Source of the DNA: Candidatus Zhuqueibacterota bacterium
Lineage (GTDB): Bacteria > Zhuqueibacterota > Zhuqueibacteria > Zhuqueibacterales > Geothermadaptataceae
Reading direction: 5' to 3'
Assembly (NCBI GenBank): GCA_030950365.1
Contig: JAUZRQ010000110.1
Span: 1-35,415 of the forward strand
Length of the DNA: 35,415 nt
A program made the position numbers and the translations under genes. Positions 33,382 through 35,415 of this stretch are shown here, piece by piece (position 1 is the stretch's first letter; each line of letters opens with the position of its first letter). Below the pieces are notes generated by a model, which searched no databases, had not been told where the DNA came from, and saw only the letters and a list, made by a program, of their open reading frames with translations.

Positions 33382-33600
33382 ATGATTGGTGGCCAGGAAC
33401 TCATTATTATTTTTCTCATCATTTTGCTGCTATTTGGTGCCAAAAAGCTCCCCGAACTGGCGCAGGGATTGGGCAAAGGCATCCGTGAATTTAAAAAAGC
33501 GGCCAGGGAAATTGATGACGTGGAACAAATCGAAGAACCCAAAACCACCATTGCGCAATCCACGACCAAACAACAAGAGCAGGAAGCCAAAAAGGAATAG
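33382..33600 (+). CDS. Sec-independent translocase protein, TatA/E family (second copy)
   Basis: A 72-residue TatA-type protein: short N-terminal periplasmic tip, membrane helix with [17 protein letters not shown], then [19 protein letters not shown] and a charged Gln/Glu/Lys-rich tail. The frame opens at 33334, but ATG 33382 has AAAGGAG upstream and starts directly at the helix. The third hinge residue is A where most TatA have P (FGAKKLPE). Its stop codon overlaps the gatA start, so TatA and GatA synthesis are linked. Confidence 0.88.
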   Translation: MIGGQELIIIFLIILLLFGAKKLPELAQGLGKGIREFKKAAREIDDVEQIEEPKTTIAQSTTKQQEQEAKKE

Positions 33601-35036
33601 TGGACACGTTGCTAACGACAAACGCTTCGATTTCGGAAATCCAACGCCGGATTGCTGCAGGCGAGATTTCGCTTCCGGAGCTGGTTGAATTCTATGTGCG
33701 CCGTGTCGAATCCCAACGTTCATTGAATGCTTTTCTGGATGTGTATGCCGATGAAGCGCTGGAACAGGCGCGCAAGGTGCAGGGAAAATTGGCCGCCGGA
33801 AAGGCCGGTCCGCTGGCCGGAGCCGTTCTGGCCATCAAGGATAATATTGCCATCAAAGGCAAGAAACTCACATGCGCTTCCCACATTCTCGCTAATTTTG
33901 TTTCCCCGTATGATGCCACCGTGGTGCAGCGGCTGAGGACCGCCGATGCCATCGTGCTGGGCAAAACCAATATGGACGAGTTTGCCATGGGGAGTTCCAG
34001 CGAGAATTCCTCCGTGGCGCCGGTGCGTAATCCGCGTGATCCCGAGCGCGTGCCCGGCGGATCGTCCGGTGGCTCGGCCGCGGCGGTCGCGGCCAATTTG
34101 TGCACCGCTGCGCTGGGCAGCGATACCGGCGGTTCCATCCGGCAGCCCGCAGCGTTTTGCGGCGTGGTCGGCCTCAAGCCGACTTATGGCCGGGTGTCCC
34201 GTTTTGGCCTGGTAGCGTTTGCCTCGTCACTGGATCAGATCGGTCCTTTCGGACGCACGGTGGAGGACGTGGCCCGCTTGCTGAACGTGATGGCCGGGCA
34301 CGATCCCATGGACAGTACCAGCGCCCCCGAGCCGGTGCCGGATTTTACCGACCAGCTACATACCCGGCCGGAATCGCTGACCATTGGTCTGCCGGTGGAA
34401 TACCTGTCCGGCGATGTGCAGCCGGACATCGTGCAGGCCATTGAGACGGCAAAACAGGCCTTCACCGAGGCTGGGTACCAGGTGCGCGACGTGCACCTGC
34501 CCATGACAGAATATTGCATTGCCACATACTATATCATCTGCACAGCAGAAGCATCTTCCAATCTGGCGCGCTACGATGGCGCGCGTTACGGCCACCGCGC
34601 TGCCGATGTGCAAAACCTTGAGGAAATGTACCGGCTCACGCGCAGCGAGGGCTTTGGCAAAGAGGTGAAGCGCCGGATCATGTTGGGCACCTACGTGCTG
34701 AGTGCGGGATATTACGACGCGTATTATCGCCGGGCGCTCAAGGTGCGCACGCTCATTCGCCGCGATTTTGAACAGGCCTTCGAGCAGTGTGATGTCTTAA
34801 TAACGCCCACCACGCCATCCACGGCTTTCCGTATCGGGGAGAAAACCCGGGATCCGGTGGCCATGTATCTGTCGGACATTTTCACGGTTTCGGCCAATCT
34901 GGCTGGCCTGCCAGCTATTTCTATTCCGGCCGGCAAAGATGAAAACGACCTGCCCATCGGTGTGCAGTTGCTGGCCCGACCATTCGATGAAGCTACACTG
35001 CTGCGCGCGGCGGCGTTTCTGGAAGCGCAATTTTGA
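33600..35036 (+). CDS. gatA: Asp-tRNA(Asn)/Glu-tRNA(Gln) amidotransferase subunit A
   Basis: Amidase-signature subunit that liberates ammonia from glutamine for transamidation of mischarged tRNAs; 478 residues, typical. The Ser-cisSer-Lys triad is K80 (LAIKDNIAIKG), S155 (VPGGSSGGSA) and S179 (GSDTGGSIRQP). The middle carries GLKPTYGRVSRFGLVAFASS. The GTG start overlaps the last base of the tatA stop and uses the AAAGGA inside the tatA end. gatB and gatC are not in the window, so they are unlinked or lie beyond it; the organism probably lacks AsnRS or GlnRS or uses both routes. Confidence 0.94.
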   Translation: MDTLLTTNASISEIQRRIAAGEISLPELVEFYVRRVESQRSLNAFLDVYADEALEQARKVQGKLAAGKAGPLAGAVLAIKDNIAIKGKKLTCASHILANFVSPYDATVVQRLRTADAIVLGKTNMDEFAMGSSSENSSVAPVRNPRDPERVPGGSSGGSAAAVAANLCTAALGSDTGGSIRQPAAFCGVVGLKPTYGRVSRFGLVAFASSLDQIGPFGRTVEDVARLLNVMAGHDPMDSTSAPEPVPDFTDQLHTRPESLTIGLPVEYLSGDVQPDIVQAIETAKQAFTEAGYQVRDVHLPMTEYCIATYYIICTAEASSNLARYDGARYGHRAADVQNLEEMYRLTRSEGFGKEVKRRIMLGTYVLSAGYYDAYYRRALKVRTLIRRDFEQAFEQCDVLITPTTPSTAFRIGEKTRDPVAMYLSDIFTVSANLAGLPAISIPAGKDENDLPIGVQLLARPFDEATLLRAAAFLEAQF

Positions 35037-35047
35037 CAGGGGCCCTC

Positions 35048-35415
35048 GTGCTGGACTACGTGGTGTTTGACGTGGAAACCAAACATAGTTTCGAGGATGT
35101 TGGTGGCCGGCAATATCTGCACAAGCTGGAAATTTCCGTGGCAGTGATGTACGACAGCCGGCTGGACGTGTGCCATGTGTTCCTGGAGCGCGATCTACCA
35201 CATCTGGTGCAGCAATTGCGCGAAGCGCCGCTCGTGGTGGGATTCAATCTTTTCGCTTTTGACTATCCGGTGCTTCAGCCCTACACCGATTTCAAACTGA
35301 ACAGTCTGCCCACGCTGGATTTGCTGCAGTCCATCGAGCAGCAGCAGGGCCGGCGCGTCAGTCTGGACAACCTTTGCCGTACGACCCTGAAAGCGCCCAA
35401 ATCCGGTGATGGCCT
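35048..35415 (+). CDS. 3'-5' exonuclease/helicase-associated RNase H-fold protein, C-terminally cut by the window
   Basis: Partial frame from GTG 35048, 11 bases after gatA, open to the window end (122 codons seen). It starts MLDYVVFDVETKHSFEDVGG, and D8 and E10 match the DEDD exonuclease Exo I motif (DxE). VVGFNLFAFDYPVL fits Exo II, and LPTLDLLQSIEQQQGRRVSL continues the fold. Similar N-termini are found in stand-alone RNase H-like exonucleases and fused to DEAD/DEAH helicases. The rest of the gene is needed to know which. There is no strong ribosome binding site (GGGGCCCTC upstream). Confidence 0.75.
   Translation, partial: MLDYVVFDVETKHSFEDVGGRQYLHKLEISVAVMYDSRLDVCHVFLERDLPHLVQQLREAPLVVGFNLFAFDYPVLQPYTDFKLNSLPTLDLLQSIEQQQGRRVSLDNLCRTTLKAPKSGDG

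Overview
The window is a compact, mostly housekeeping stretch of a bacterial chromosome. Genes are short-spaced or overlapping and run mainly on the plus strand, with minus-strand blocks at 25-1185 and 18908-23884. No tRNA, rRNA, CRISPR array, integrase or transposase is visible. The gene content suggests a Gram-negative, cytochrome c-making bacterium: System I haem genes with a Cys-type CcmE, Tat components, a lipoprotein HtrA, an Rrf2-controlled SUF operon, purS/purQ and a GatA-type transamidase. The combination of RNase Y, DUF4321, PqqD-OPT and the suf layout points to the FCB group (Calditrichota/KSB1-like). That placement is an inference from memory of gene content and has not been tested by search.

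Layout. 25-1185 (-): MFS transporter. 1275-6112 (+): a near-consensus promoter with a terminator-like leader hairpin, the tandem tRNA methylthiotransferases mtaB and miaB, a glutaryl-CoA dehydrogenase-type enzyme, a DUF2203 protein and an unrecognised four-cysteine protein. 6193-6643: an AT-rich remnant of a UPF0175/DUF3368 toxin-antitoxin pair. 6821-12187: rny, ccmE, ccmF and add. 12246-18829: terminator, promoter, IscR-type operator, then rrf2-sufA-sufC-sufB-(hairpin)-sufD-Rieske-sufS-sufU, a self-contained Fe-S cluster assembly operon. 18908-23884 (-): OPT peptide transporter, PqqD-like protein, M20 peptidase and an M29-like protein, together a plausible peptide uptake and breakdown locus. 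23885-24538: a long non-coding stretch with a candidate promoter and a direct repeat. 24539-28021: ecfT-truA, a transaldolase-like aldolase and an HtrA lipoprotein. 28034-32763: purB, purC, psd, pssA, purS, purQ. 32854-35415: DUF4321, two TatA-type proteins, gatA and the start of an exonuclease-domain gene cut by the window edge.

How the parts connect. SufS and SufU mobilise sulfur, SufBCD is the scaffold, SufA carries clusters, and the Rrf2 protein probably senses cluster status at the operator that overlaps its own promoter. MtaB and MiaB, radical-SAM enzymes with two clusters each, are customers of that pathway. The pur and pss/psd genes interleave purine and phosphatidylethanolamine synthesis in one transcription unit.

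The observations most worth checking are the intrinsic-terminator-like hairpin inside the suf operon, the Cys-type CcmE, the collapsed toxin-antitoxin pair, the CX6CX4CX6C protein, and the OPT/PqqD/peptidase cluster. I did not find an unmistakable new system. These are leads.
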